NCBI GenBank assembly: GCA_030728245.1
Contig: JANQZX010000040.1
Location: 1-34,811 of the forward strand
Direction: 5' to 3'
Source: Saprospiraceae bacterium
GTDB lineage: Bacteria > Bacteroidota > Bacteroidia > Chitinophagales > Saprospiraceae
Length of the DNA: 34,811 nucleotides
Below, piece after piece: positions 17,935 through 28,554 of this stretch. The notes beneath the pieces were generated by a model that did no database searches, was not told the DNA's origin, and saw only the letters and a list, made by a program, of their open reading frames with translations. The translations under genes and the position numbers were made by a program. How positions within the stretch are numbered: the first letter of the stretch is position 1; every line of letters begins with the position of its first letter.

Positions 17935-19248
17935 TTACCGCCCGCAAAAGGAAGAAACGTAATCAGCAAACTGATAAACTTCTTCAAAAGTATTATACAT
18001 AGGAGTAGGCGCAACACGGATAACACCCGCTGCGCCTACTCCTTTTTCGGTCAGATTGTTTTCCCGCCAATCACAAACTACGCCTCTTTCCGATAAATAT
18101 TGGAATAGTGCTTTACCCTGATGGTCTGTAAATAAAGATAATTGTGCCCCTCTTGCAGACGATTCTCTGGGCGTAATGATCTCGAAAACCCGCTCCTTCG
18201 CAGGAATACTATCCAGTAAGTAAGTTAAATAACTGGTTAACCTAACACTCTTATTTCTAAGCCTTTCCATACCCGCTTGTTGAAATAAAGTATGGCTGGC
18301 TATAAGCGGAGCAAATGATAAAATGGGGGCGTTACTCAGCTGCCATCCTTCTGCTGTTGGCGTCGCCTGAAATTTTTTCTGCATTAAAAAACGCGTAGCT
18401 GCGTTGTAACCGTACCATCCGGCTAATCGCGGAAAGGTAGGATCTGTCGCGTATTTTTTGTGAATATAAACTCCTCCAATAGCACCAGGCCCACTATTTA
18501 GATATTTGTAAGTACACCAAGCCGCAAAATCTACTCCCCATTCATGAAGCTTCAAAGGCACATTTCCTACTGCATGAGCAAGGTCTAATCCCAAAAAAGC
18601 ACCCGTTTCGTGTGTTACTTTTGAAATTTCAGCCATATCAAGGCACTGACCCGTAAAATACTGAATGCCCCCAAACAAAACCAGCGCCGTTCTATCTCCA
18701 TTTTTCCTAATAAGCTCCTTTATTTGATCTGTGGAAATAAGCGTTTCACCGTCCACCGGTGAAACTTCCACGATGCTCGTTTCAGGATCAAAACCATGCA
18801 TTCGAACCTGACTTTCTACTACATATTGATCAGATGGAAAAGCACCAGCTTCCATGATAATAAGATGCCTGTCTTTCGTTGGTTTATAAAAACTAGCCAT
18901 TAACAAATGTAGGTTAACGGTCAAGGTATTCATGTGAATAATTTCCTCCTCTTTGGCTCCCACAATGTCCATAGCAGGGTGAACTACAGCCTTATGGTAC
19001 TGCGTCCATGGCCATTCTCCTTTAAAATGTCCTTCTACCCCTAAGTCCCGCCATCGGTTCATTTCATTTTCAACCAAACCAGCAGCTTCTTTCGGCTGCA
19101 GGCCTAAAGAATTACCACAAAAGTAAATGGCATCCTTCCCCTCTTTTTTGGGAATATGATATTGATTCCTAAAATTTCTAAGCTCATCCTTCGAATCCAT
19201 CTCCAGCGCGAATGTCTTATTCCCCTCAAACCTGATTTGATCTGTCAT
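17935..19248 (-). CDS. kynU: Kynureninase
   Basis: PLP enzyme that cleaves kynurenine (or 3-hydroxykynurenine) to anthranilate (or 3-hydroxyanthranilate) and alanine. The fold type I pattern is clear: the N-terminal YFCGNSLGLQP, the WPWTQYH and MNTLTVNLH segments, the cofactor aspartate in LDLAHAVGN, and the Schiff-base lysine Lys248 in CTYKYLNSGPG. Length 437 is near the 420-430 norm. No other kynurenine pathway gene is in the window, so whether it serves tryptophan breakdown or NAD synthesis is open. It is the last of three closely spaced genes (17 nt after the GH127 gene). Confidence 0.95.
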   Translation of the reverse strand: MTDQIRFEGNKTFALEMDSKDELRNFRNQYHIPKKEGKDAIYFCGNSLGLQPKEAAGLVENEMNRWRDLGVEGHFKGEWPWTQYHKAVVHPAMDIVGAKEEEIIHMNTLTVNLHLLMASFYKPTKDRHLIIMEAGAFPSDQYVVESQVRMHGFDPETSIVEVSPVDGETLISTDQIKELIRKNGDRTALVLFGGIQYFTGQCLDMAEISKVTHETGAFLGLDLAHAVGNVPLKLHEWGVDFAAWCTYKYLNSGPGAIGGVYIHKKYATDPTFPRLAGWYGYNAATRFLMQKKFQATPTAEGWQLSNAPILSFAPLIASHTLFQQAGMERLRNKSVRLTSYLTYLLDSIPAKERVFEIITPRESSARGAQLSLFTDHQGKALFQYLSERGVVCDWRENNLTEKGVGAAGVIRVAPTPMYNTFEEVYQFADYVSSFCGR

Positions 19249-19265
19249 TTAAAAATTCGTTTACG

Positions 19266-21227
19266 TCAATAATTTACTTTAATATCTTCCATTCTGGTTG
19301 GCAGCCAAACCTGCATTGGCGTTTGACCTCTGTTACACCAGGAAAAGTAAGGAATGGCAGTAATATTTTGTTTTGAAGTACTCACATTGAGTCCATCTGC
19401 TGATATTTTCACAGAAGGCGCATTAAATTGCAAAGTCATAATACCTCCCAGCATATTTTTATCAAAAGCAGCCTTAACAGGTTCATTGTCAGGCAATACA
19501 AAATGCCATGCTTTTCCCTCATTATCAGTCCCTTCTACACAATAAATGATTGGACCTCTTTGCAATGCTACTCTGTTATTTGCTGCTTTCACTTCTGGTC
19601 TTGCGGTTACTCTTTTTACCTCCATAGGCAATTCAAAAGAAATTTTATCCCCCTTACGCCATTCTCTTTCAATGATCGCATAACCCAATTCCTCTTTATA
19701 AGGAACAGACACACCGTTTAGTAAAATGGTTATCTGCTGAGAATTCACCTCTTTAAACTGGTATAAATCTCCAGGCACTGCTTGCCCTTTTAACCATCCT
19801 GGCAGGCGAATCCGCAAAGCGAAAGAAATATTTTTCGATGGATTTACCTCCAAAGCAACCATTCCGTTCCAGGGATATTCCGTAACCTGACGAAGGTCAA
19901 CTTTCGTTTGTTGAACCGTTAAAGAAGTGGAACTACCAATAAATAAATTCACATAAATATCTTTCTCTGAAACACCGTAAACATAATCACCCAGGGAGGC
20001 AACTAATCTGGCAATATTAGAGGGACAGCAGGCGGTACCGAACCATTCTTTTCTAAAATGCTGCCCATTTGATGCGAGCGGATTCCCATAAAAAAACCGA
20101 TCTCCTTCAAAGGACAAGCCATCTAAAGCACTATTGTACAACACCTTTTCCAGCACATCAATATACTGTGCATTTCCACTTAACGCATTCATTCTCTGAT
20201 TCCAGAAAACCATACCCACGGAGGCACAGGTTTCGCAATAGGCCTTTTCATTAGGTAGGTCATAGTCGATACTAAATCCTTCATTACTTCCCGACGAACC
20301 AATACCGCCGGTGACATACATATTTCTATGAACGACGTCTTCCCAAACTGTTTTCATTGCCTTAAAATATTCGCCATCACCCGTCATAGCGGCAACATCG
20401 GCGGCGCCGGTATATAAATACATGGCCCTAACGGCGTGACCTGTAATTTGAGTTTGTTGTTTTACCGGCAAAACATCCTGGGCATAAGCGGTGTCCCTCC
20501 AATCGGTCCAGGTATAACCCACGGCATGTTTATGGCCTCTTTCTGAGAGGAGCCAATCTGCCAGATTCAGATATTTCTTATTTCCTGTTGTTTTATATAA
20601 CTTCACTAAAGCCAGTTCCAATTCCTGATGACCGGTCACCCAATGTCTTTTTCCAGGACCAAAAAGAGCGTCGAAATGGTCTGCAAACTTAATAGCCACA
20701 TCCAACAATTTCCTTTTCCCTGTGGCATTAAAATAGGCGACGCCCGCTTCAATCAAATGTCCCCCATTATAATCTTCGTGCATACTCATGTCGCTCCATT
20801 TCTTGTCTGGTTCCTTCAATGTGTAAAAAGTATTGATATAACCATCGGATTGCTGGGATGCCGCAATTTTATCGATCCAACCATCGGCTCTTTTTTCAAT
20901 ATCTGGATTAGCTTTTACTTTCAGGGAATAGGCGATGGCCTCGAGGGCTTTAAAAACGTCAGAATCGTCATAAAAAATACCTTCAAAATCTCCTTTGCGC
21001 AAGCCCGCTGTAATTTCAAAATTTCGAATGCGTGGCGTTTTAAATTCTGTTTGATCCATACAAACCGGAATAGTAACATCTGCTACTTTTTCCATTCGGG
21101 GCTTCCAGAATGCGTCTTCAATAGTGACCTTTGAAAAATTGATATTTTCCAACTTCCTGTTAACATTTTGACCAAAATGAGGATTGTAAAAGGCTATAAA
21201 GAGAAATAAACCAATGATTTTTCGCAT
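19266..21227 (-). CDS. GH127 family glycoside hydrolase (beta-L-arabinofuranosidase-like)
   Basis: A secreted 653-residue enzyme with a short signal peptide (MRKIIGLFLFIAF...). It belongs to the former DUF1680, now GH127, an (alpha/alpha)6 barrel with C-terminal beta domains. In the reference enzyme HypBA1 a zinc is held by Glu338, Cys340, Cys417 and Cys418, with Cys417 the nucleophile; here the counterparts are Glu332 and Cys334 (in YCETC) and Cys400-Cys401 (in TACCPSN), so it should be active. The general acid Glu is likely in the SNEGFSIDYDLPNE region or nearby. Role inferred: trimming L-arabinofuranosyl groups from plant-derived glycans or glycoproteins. It sits 17 nt after tsaE and 17 nt before kynU, an odd mix in one operon. 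Confidence 0.9.
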   Translation of the reverse strand: MRKIIGLFLFIAFYNPHFGQNVNRKLENINFSKVTIEDAFWKPRMEKVADVTIPVCMDQTEFKTPRIRNFEITAGLRKGDFEGIFYDDSDVFKALEAIAYSLKVKANPDIEKRADGWIDKIAASQQSDGYINTFYTLKEPDKKWSDMSMHEDYNGGHLIEAGVAYFNATGKRKLLDVAIKFADHFDALFGPGKRHWVTGHQELELALVKLYKTTGNKKYLNLADWLLSERGHKHAVGYTWTDWRDTAYAQDVLPVKQQTQITGHAVRAMYLYTGAADVAAMTGDGEYFKAMKTVWEDVVHRNMYVTGGIGSSGSNEGFSIDYDLPNEKAYCETCASVGMVFWNQRMNALSGNAQYIDVLEKVLYNSALDGLSFEGDRFFYGNPLASNGQHFRKEWFGTACCPSNIARLVASLGDYVYGVSEKDIYVNLFIGSSTSLTVQQTKVDLRQVTEYPWNGMVALEVNPSKNISFALRIRLPGWLKGQAVPGDLYQFKEVNSQQITILLNGVSVPYKEELGYAIIEREWRKGDKISFELPMEVKRVTARPEVKAANNRVALQRGPIIYCVEGTDNEGKAWHFVLPDNEPVKAAFDKNMLGGIMTLQFNAPSVKISADGLNVSTSKQNITAIPYFSWCNRGQTPMQVWLPTRMEDIKVNY

Positions 21228-21244
21228 AATATATTATTTAATTC

Positions 21245-21706
21245 TTAAAGTTGCGAAAAAAAAGGAACAACCTGTAATTTTCTGGATTCATTTTCCATTG
21301 CCGTAAAAGATATCTTAATTGTATCCTCAGGTAAAAGCTCTGACATAAGCTCAGGCCATTCAATGAGGCAATAATCTCCACTTTCCAAATAAGACAAAAT
21401 ACCCATTTGTAAAGCCTCTTCCAATGATCCTAATCTATACAAATCAAAATGATAAATTTTACCCCTTCCCTCATTATTGACGTAGTCATATTCATTCACG
21501 ATAGAAAAACTTGGACTACTAACCCAGTCTTTACTACCAAGGATTTCACAAAACACGCGGGCGAAAGTTGTTTTACCTGCCCCCATTTCCCCGTGTAAAG
21601 CGAATATCTTATAATCCTTACATGCATTTAAAATTAAAGTAGCTGCCGATGATAATTCACTTAATTGATTTATTTCAATAGACAAAAACACTTCTGATTT
21701 TTTCAT
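21245..21706 (-). CDS. tsaE: tRNA t6A37 biosynthesis ATPase TsaE
   Basis: ATPase that works with TsaB and TsaD to add threonylcarbamoyl to A37 of ANN-decoding tRNAs. At 153 residues it has the family's usual size. Walker A is GEMGAGKTT at 39-47; the switch-like SSPSFSIVNEY and the Walker B-like HFDLYRLGSLEE and CLIEWPE segments follow as in other members. It is the first gene of the apparent tsaE-GH127-kynU operon; a TAnnTTTG box lies upstream. Confidence 0.95.
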   Translation of the reverse strand: MKKSEVFLSIEINQLSELSSAATLILNACKDYKIFALHGEMGAGKTTFARVFCEILGSKDWVSSPSFSIVNEYDYVNNEGRGKIYHFDLYRLGSLEEALQMGILSYLESGDYCLIEWPELMSELLPEDTIKISFTAMENESRKLQVVPFFSQL

Positions 21707-21743
21707 ATATAATTACATATAAGCGCTAAAAAATTCTTTCCCA

Positions 21744-21751
21744 CAAAGCTA
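21744..21751 (-). promoter_or_regulatory. Probable tsaE -7 box
   Basis: Minus-strand TAGCTTTG matches TAnnTTTG 38 nt before the tsaE start, giving a leader of roughly 30 nt. No TTG is found at the usual distance upstream, so support is partial. Confidence 0.5.
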
Positions 21752-21775
21752 AAAAATAGCATCATTATGTGATAA

Positions 21776-24614
<2,839 letters not shown>

Positions 24615-24656
24615 TTCATTTTCATTTAATTCGGGAGAATCCCTTGCTGGATAAAA

Positions 24657-25628
24657 TCAACCCAAGCCAGGTACTCGTTCTCCAATGACTGCATGGGAAA
24701 CAAAGGTTCCCCAGGTAAGGTTCATGGTATTTGGCTTGAAAGCCTCCGCCCTGCGGATAGCCAGATTTGCAGAAGCCTCAACCACCCATTCAAAATTTTC
24801 CTGTCCAACAGAGTTAATATCAGCATCCGGTGCTGGATTACAAAAATCGATAGCATAAGGAATTCCATCCCGCACTGCAAATTCTACCGTATTGAAATCA
24901 TACCCCAGGGCAGTATTTAACCTGAGAACATAATCTTCTATGGTGCTTAATAATTTCTTCGCTTCCTCTCCCTTTGCCTGAATAGCCGCGTTGTAACGAG
25001 ACTCATGTGGATTCAGCGGGTTATATGGCATAATCCTTACCTCACTTCCTCCAATAGCATAACACCGAAAATAATCGTCAAACTTTATCTCTTCTTGTAA
25101 CATCATAACCAGTTGACCTGTCTGATTATGCTTTTGCCACATATCCTCCAGACTATCCACCTGATAAACATTTTTCCACCCTCCACCGTCATGTGGTTTC
25201 ATATATGCTGGAAAACCAACCTCGTCAGACATTCCTTGCCAATCCAAAGGCATTTTTAAATTCCTAAACGATTGTGAGGTAGTACCATCCGGATTATCTT
25301 TTGAGGGCAGCAACGCGGTTTCTGGTACGGGAACGCCTAATGATTTAGCTAAACAATTATTGAAAAATTTTTCATCGGCACTCCACCAAAAAGGATTATT
25401 TATGACGGCAGTACCTTGTAATGCCGCATTTTTTAAGTAGGCTCTATAAAAAGGAACATCTTGAGAAATGCGGTCAATGATTACCGAATATTCCGTCTCC
25501 CTTCCTTGCAATAATTTATCAATAGTAACAGATTCTGCTACCGTTTTACCTAGTTTTTCATTTACCCGTGCAATAAAAGCCTCAGGAAATGAATTTTCCA
25601 TACCATATAAAATACCGATTTTCTTCAT
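24657..25628 (-). CDS. ATP-grasp family ligase
   Basis: A 323-residue protein with an ATP-grasp layout: an N-terminal pre-ATP-grasp Rossmann-like part (MKKIGILYGMENSFPEAFI), a central lysine strand (GFPAYMKPHDGGGWKNVY) with the glycine-rich loop, the hinge MMLQEEI, and C-terminal metal-binding residues in NTVEFAVRDGIPYAIDFCNPAPD, where Glu, Asp and Asn fit the Mg2+ sites. Enzymes of this type form amide, peptide or ester bonds through an acyl phosphate. It is followed after 42 nt by the amidotransferase gene, and preceded by DUF3127 with 99 nt between. Similar pairings were noted by Iyer and Aravind in their survey of amidoligase systems; the product here is not known. Confidence 0.85.
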   Translation of the reverse strand: MKKIGILYGMENSFPEAFIARVNEKLGKTVAESVTIDKLLQGRETEYSVIIDRISQDVPFYRAYLKNAALQGTAVINNPFWWSADEKFFNNCLAKSLGVPVPETALLPSKDNPDGTTSQSFRNLKMPLDWQGMSDEVGFPAYMKPHDGGGWKNVYQVDSLEDMWQKHNQTGQLVMMLQEEIKFDDYFRCYAIGGSEVRIMPYNPLNPHESRYNAAIQAKGEEAKKLLSTIEDYVLRLNTALGYDFNTVEFAVRDGIPYAIDFCNPAPDADINSVGQENFEWVVEASANLAIRRAEAFKPNTMNLTWGTFVSHAVIGERVPGLG

Positions 25629-25727
25629 ATTGTAATTTTATTTTCTATTTGAAAACACCCCTTACATTGAATTCAACATTCAAAAAATCAAATATTCCCT
25701 CCTTAAAAAAATGAAATCCAATGATAT

Positions 25728-26126
25728 TTAGAAAGGTAAATCTTCTGCTTCAGCTGACGATAATCCCGAAGAGGTTGAAGTAGGGAAAGACGAAGGAGTA
25801 TTATCAAAACTACCTGAGGCATTGCCACTTGGTGCCGCCGAAGGAGATGGGCTATTACTTGATTTTTCAATACGCCAGGCATTCAGATTGGTAAAATATT
25901 TGTCCTGCCATTGTCTGCCTCTCAAATCAAAAGAAACCTTTATGATTTCTCCTTCCTGAAATTGATTTAATAGATCACATTTATCTTGAACAGATTGAAA
26001 TTTTACGAACTGAGGATAAGTTTCCATTGTTTCTATTACAAATTCTCTTGTTCTGAAACTACCCGTTCCTTTAACTTCCATGTCATAAGCTTTGACAAGT
26101 TTTCCTTCAATTTCGAATCCGGCCAT
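25728..26126 (-). CDS. DUF3127 protein with SSB-like C-terminal tail
   Basis: A 132-residue protein. Residues 1-85 are DUF3127: strands in FEIEGKLVKAYDMEVKGTG, REFVIETMETYPQFVKFQ, and GEIIKVSFDLRGRQWQDKYFTNLNAWRIE, a pattern that looks like an OB fold. It is followed by a Ser/Pro/Gly-rich linker (about 88-122) and the acidic-hydrophobic end AEDLPF. This plan (OB-like domain, disordered linker, D/E-rich tip ending in PF) is that of single-stranded DNA-binding protein, whose DDDIPF tip recruits repair partners. The fold and function are inference; the DUF has no established role. Two TAAATTTG boxes lie just upstream. Confidence 0.8.
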   Translation of the reverse strand: MAGFEIEGKLVKAYDMEVKGTGSFRTREFVIETMETYPQFVKFQSVQDKCDLLNQFQEGEIIKVSFDLRGRQWQDKYFTNLNAWRIEKSSNSPSPSAAPSGNASGSFDNTPSSFPTSTSSGLSSAEAEDLPF

Positions 26127-26140
26127 GATATTTTTTTTTA

Positions 26141-26159
26141 CAAATTTAGCTCAAATTTA
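26141..26159 (-). promoter_or_regulatory. Two tandem -7 boxes upstream of the DUF3127 gene
   Basis: On the minus strand TAAATTTG occurs twice (26159-26152 and 26148-26141), 11 nt apart, the nearer ending 14 nt before the start codon. Each fits TAnnTTTG, but no TTG was found at the right distance, so one may be fortuitous. Confidence 0.45.
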
Positions 26160-26270
26160 CTTATTTACACTAAAATATAATTTAGAACCTGCAATTTAAA
26201 AAAAACCAGTGATTTAAATTAGCAAAAGCACTAAGATTTTATACCTAACTAAAGTTTCGGAGTAAATTAA

Positions 26271-26525
26271 GCAGCATTTTTATTTGGACATTTTAAAAAT
26301 TGCCTAGAAAAATTTGTTAGTATTAAACCCTAGTCGACCCATTTGTTCTTAAGGCACTCCTTTGGATCTTTGTTGCTTAACATAAAAGGGGACAAATCGG
26401 TGGATTTGTGCTCATTAATGAATGCAATGGGCCATGCCAATATAAAACAGACTGTTGATTATATCCAGAGCTTATCCAATGCGAGAAAAGTTGACTTAAT
26501 AAAGAGTTTGTCTGATAGAATCTGA
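26271..26525 (+). pseudogene. Remnant of a tyrosine recombinase/integrase (C-terminal part)
   Basis: One frame reads, from about 26298, NCLEKFVSIKP, stop (TAG at 26331-26333), STHLFLRHSFGSLLLN, then LMNAMGHANIKQTVDYIQSL and a natural end at 26525. The LRHSFG block supplies the second catalytic Arg, MGHANI the His/Trp-box residue, and Tyr nine residues after that His is the nucleophile. The N-terminal arm-binding and core domains with the first Arg are missing; the frame is closed by a TAA at 26268. One extra residue separates the first His from Arg compared with the usual H-x-L-R. It is a decayed integrase, a trace of a past mobile element next to the accessory block. Confidence 0.75.
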
Positions 26526-26621
26526 TTTATTCAAAAAATATATCACACAATCAATTTTTTATAACATCTGACCTAAACTTAAAATTTAGATATTTCCGAA
26601 TGATTTATTCATAGACAAGAC

Positions 26622-27872
26622 TTAATTGTTTTTCTTTTTTGTAGGAATTGTAAAACCAAAACCACCATTGATTGATAAGCCTGTAAACGCATTAACAGAA
26701 CCAATAGGCTGTTTAAGTTTCGATTGGTTGTATTGTATATTTCCGTTTAAATAGAAGAAACTGTTCAACCTGTAATTAATTCCGGTCGAGAGATTATAGT
26801 AGTTAGTTTGCTCATTTTTTTGATTAATTTCTGTGCTATTGCTGTTTCCGCTACCACCAATAGTTCTTGAGACAGAGCCGCCACCGGCTTTGGCGGTTAG
26901 TTGTCCAGCCGCAAGAATAAGCAAAATATCGAGTCTGTTCCTACTGTAAGGACGCCAGCCCATTCCAAGGCCGTACCTTATCATAGCTCCGACATAGCCT
27001 GAGCCACTTACAGTAATTCCTCCGTTATTGTTAAAAGTAACACTATTAATGTTTTTCTGTTCGCCAGTATATATAAATGCAAAATCAATAGTGGAAAACA
27101 ATCGAGGTGTAAAAGAGTAGCCAATATTTATGTTCCATATTGTTTTGAATTTTGTAAAATCAAGTGCTATACTAGAATCAATTTCTGTTTTGGATTCTTT
27201 GTTGATATAGTGAAGCCCGTTTGTAAACTGAAAATAAATACCACCATTTTTTTCGTTCATTTTATTTAGTTCTTCTTTTCTTAATTTTTCATTTTCTTCC
27301 ATTTCCAAAAAACTAGGCACAAGATAACTTGTAATATTTGCAGAACTTTTACTTTCGTCCCAAATTTGCTCTGGTGTAGAAAAAATGTAAGACCTATCGC
27401 TTATACTATCGCTATCGTTTAAAATAAATTTGCTGCTTATAATAGTATCTGGCTTTGTAAATATATAATTGGGTATCCTATGTTTATTGGTTTGCCAAAC
27501 AAGATTTACGGAATTTCTATCGATGTAGTCGCTCTCATAATTCTGATTGACAAAGCCTTTCAGAAATTTTTTAATAGTTGTATTATTCAGTAAATTAGTA
27601 TCCTTTAAATAATAAAAGCAGGCATAATCATTCGTTCCAGAAACAGGGAATTGTCTGAGCTTATCCGACGTGTAGATATCAATTAATGATTTTGAACTAT
27701 CCCCAATAATAATAAAAGCTTTCATGCCCGGGAAACTGAAAATATTTTGCATCCTATTGTTTTGTGCGATAAACTCAATGGATGTTCCTTCATATATGAA
27801 ACTTCTTTTAACCTGAGCATTAACGCTATGGAAACAAAAAGCTAAAAATAGTATTGTATAATATCTTTTCAT
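26622..27872 (-). CDS. Unrecognised secreted protein with barrel-like C-terminus, last gene of efflux operon
   Basis: A 416-residue protein with a signal peptide (MKRYYTILFLAFCFHSVNAQ). Residues about 21-200 form a soluble region without a domain I recognise; a short charged helix (EEELRKEELNKMNEKN type) follows near 205. From about 215 on, alternating polar/aromatic strands (GIYFQFTNGLHY, WNINIGYSFTPR, YVGAMIRYGLGMGWR, YNLSTGINYRLN, LNGNIQYNQS, SINGGFGFTIP) suggest an outer membrane beta barrel of perhaps eight or more strands, though the last residues (TKKKNN) are not the usual terminal aromatic. Its ATG overlaps the stop of the ABC ATPase gene by 4 nt (ATGA), so its synthesis is coupled to the transporter, implying a functional link. 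Function unknown. Confidence 0.7.
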   Translation of the reverse strand: MKRYYTILFLAFCFHSVNAQVKRSFIYEGTSIEFIAQNNRMQNIFSFPGMKAFIIIGDSSKSLIDIYTSDKLRQFPVSGTNDYACFYYLKDTNLLNNTTIKKFLKGFVNQNYESDYIDRNSVNLVWQTNKHRIPNYIFTKPDTIISSKFILNDSDSISDRSYIFSTPEQIWDESKSSANITSYLVPSFLEMEENEKLRKEELNKMNEKNGGIYFQFTNGLHYINKESKTEIDSSIALDFTKFKTIWNINIGYSFTPRLFSTIDFAFIYTGEQKNINSVTFNNNGGITVSGSGYVGAMIRYGLGMGWRPYSRNRLDILLILAAGQLTAKAGGGSVSRTIGGSGNSNSTEINQKNEQTNYYNLSTGINYRLNSFFYLNGNIQYNQSKLKQPIGSVNAFTGLSINGGFGFTIPTKKKNN

Positions 27873-28552
27873 TTGTTTTGTATTTTTCCGTCCATCATTT
27901 CAATTATTCTGTCGCAATTGTTGGCAAAATCGTCATCGTGGGTTACTGTAATAATTGTTTGCCCTCTTTCTTTGGAGATTTCTCTAAATATGTCAAAAAC
28001 TACTTGGGAGTTTTTTGAATCTAGATTTCCGGTAGGTTCATCACCCATTATAATGGATGGCTTGTTAATAAGAGCTCTTGCTATGGCAACCCTTTGTTGT
28101 TGACCACCCGATAATTTATTGGCCTTTTTTAATGCTTGGTCGCCTAAGCCTAATAACTTTAAATTATCAAAGGCACTTGCTTCTATTTCTTCTTTTGATT
28201 TTTTATTGAGCTTTAAAGCCGGAATCATCACATTCTCTAATGCTGAAAATTCAGGCAACAAATAATGAAACTGAAATACGAAACCTATATGTTCATTGCG
28301 AAAAGCTGCTAACTCATTTTGCTTCTTGTTACTGAGTAGTGTATCGTTGAATGTTAAATCGCCTTCATAGTCTGTATCCAATGTAGATAGCACGTATAAT
28401 AAAGTAGATTTCCCACTGCCTGATTTACCTACTAAAGCTACGAATTCGCCCCTTTTAACTTCAAAGCCTACTCCTTTAAGCACTTGAAATTTGTCCGGTT
28501 GGTAAAAATATTTAACAATGTTATCTGCTTTTAAAATTATTTTGTTCTGCAT
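27869..28552 (-). CDS. ABC transporter ATPase (MacB/LolD type)
   Basis: A 227-residue nucleotide-binding subunit, the usual size for the MacB/LolD/FtsE group. Walker A GKSGSGKST at 42-50, Q-loop in FVFQFHYLLPEFSALENV, signature LSGGQQQR from 147, Walker B ending Asp171-Glu172, D-loop NLDS and switch His205 are all present, so it should be active. It directly follows the permease gene (2 nt gap) and overlaps the next gene by 4 nt. With the permease, HlyD-like adaptor and TolC it would power a tripartite pump acting on substrates in the periplasm or inner membrane. Confidence 0.95.
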   Translation of the reverse strand: MQNKIILKADNIVKYFYQPDKFQVLKGVGFEVKRGEFVALVGKSGSGKSTLLYVLSTLDTDYEGDLTFNDTLLSNKKQNELAAFRNEHIGFVFQFHYLLPEFSALENVMIPALKLNKKSKEEIEASAFDNLKLLGLGDQALKKANKLSGGQQQRVAIARALINKPSIIMGDEPTGNLDSKNSQVVFDIFREISKERGQTIITVTHDDDFANNCDRIIEMMDGKIQNK

Positions 28553-28554
28553 AA

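Larger units (their letters stand above)
26127..26621. other. AT-rich spacer of about 495 nt between conserved core and accessory block
   Basis: Apart from the promoter boxes at its left end and the recombinase remnant (26271-26525), I see no gene, tRNA or strong hairpin here. It contains A/T runs and marks the change from conserved housekeeping genes to the efflux block. No clear att-type direct repeat was found by eye. Confidence 0.5.

Noticed and set aside
20628-21134. A 168-residue plus-strand open frame
   Set aside because: It is antisense to the GH127 gene, whose catalytic residues are all present in the other strand's frame.
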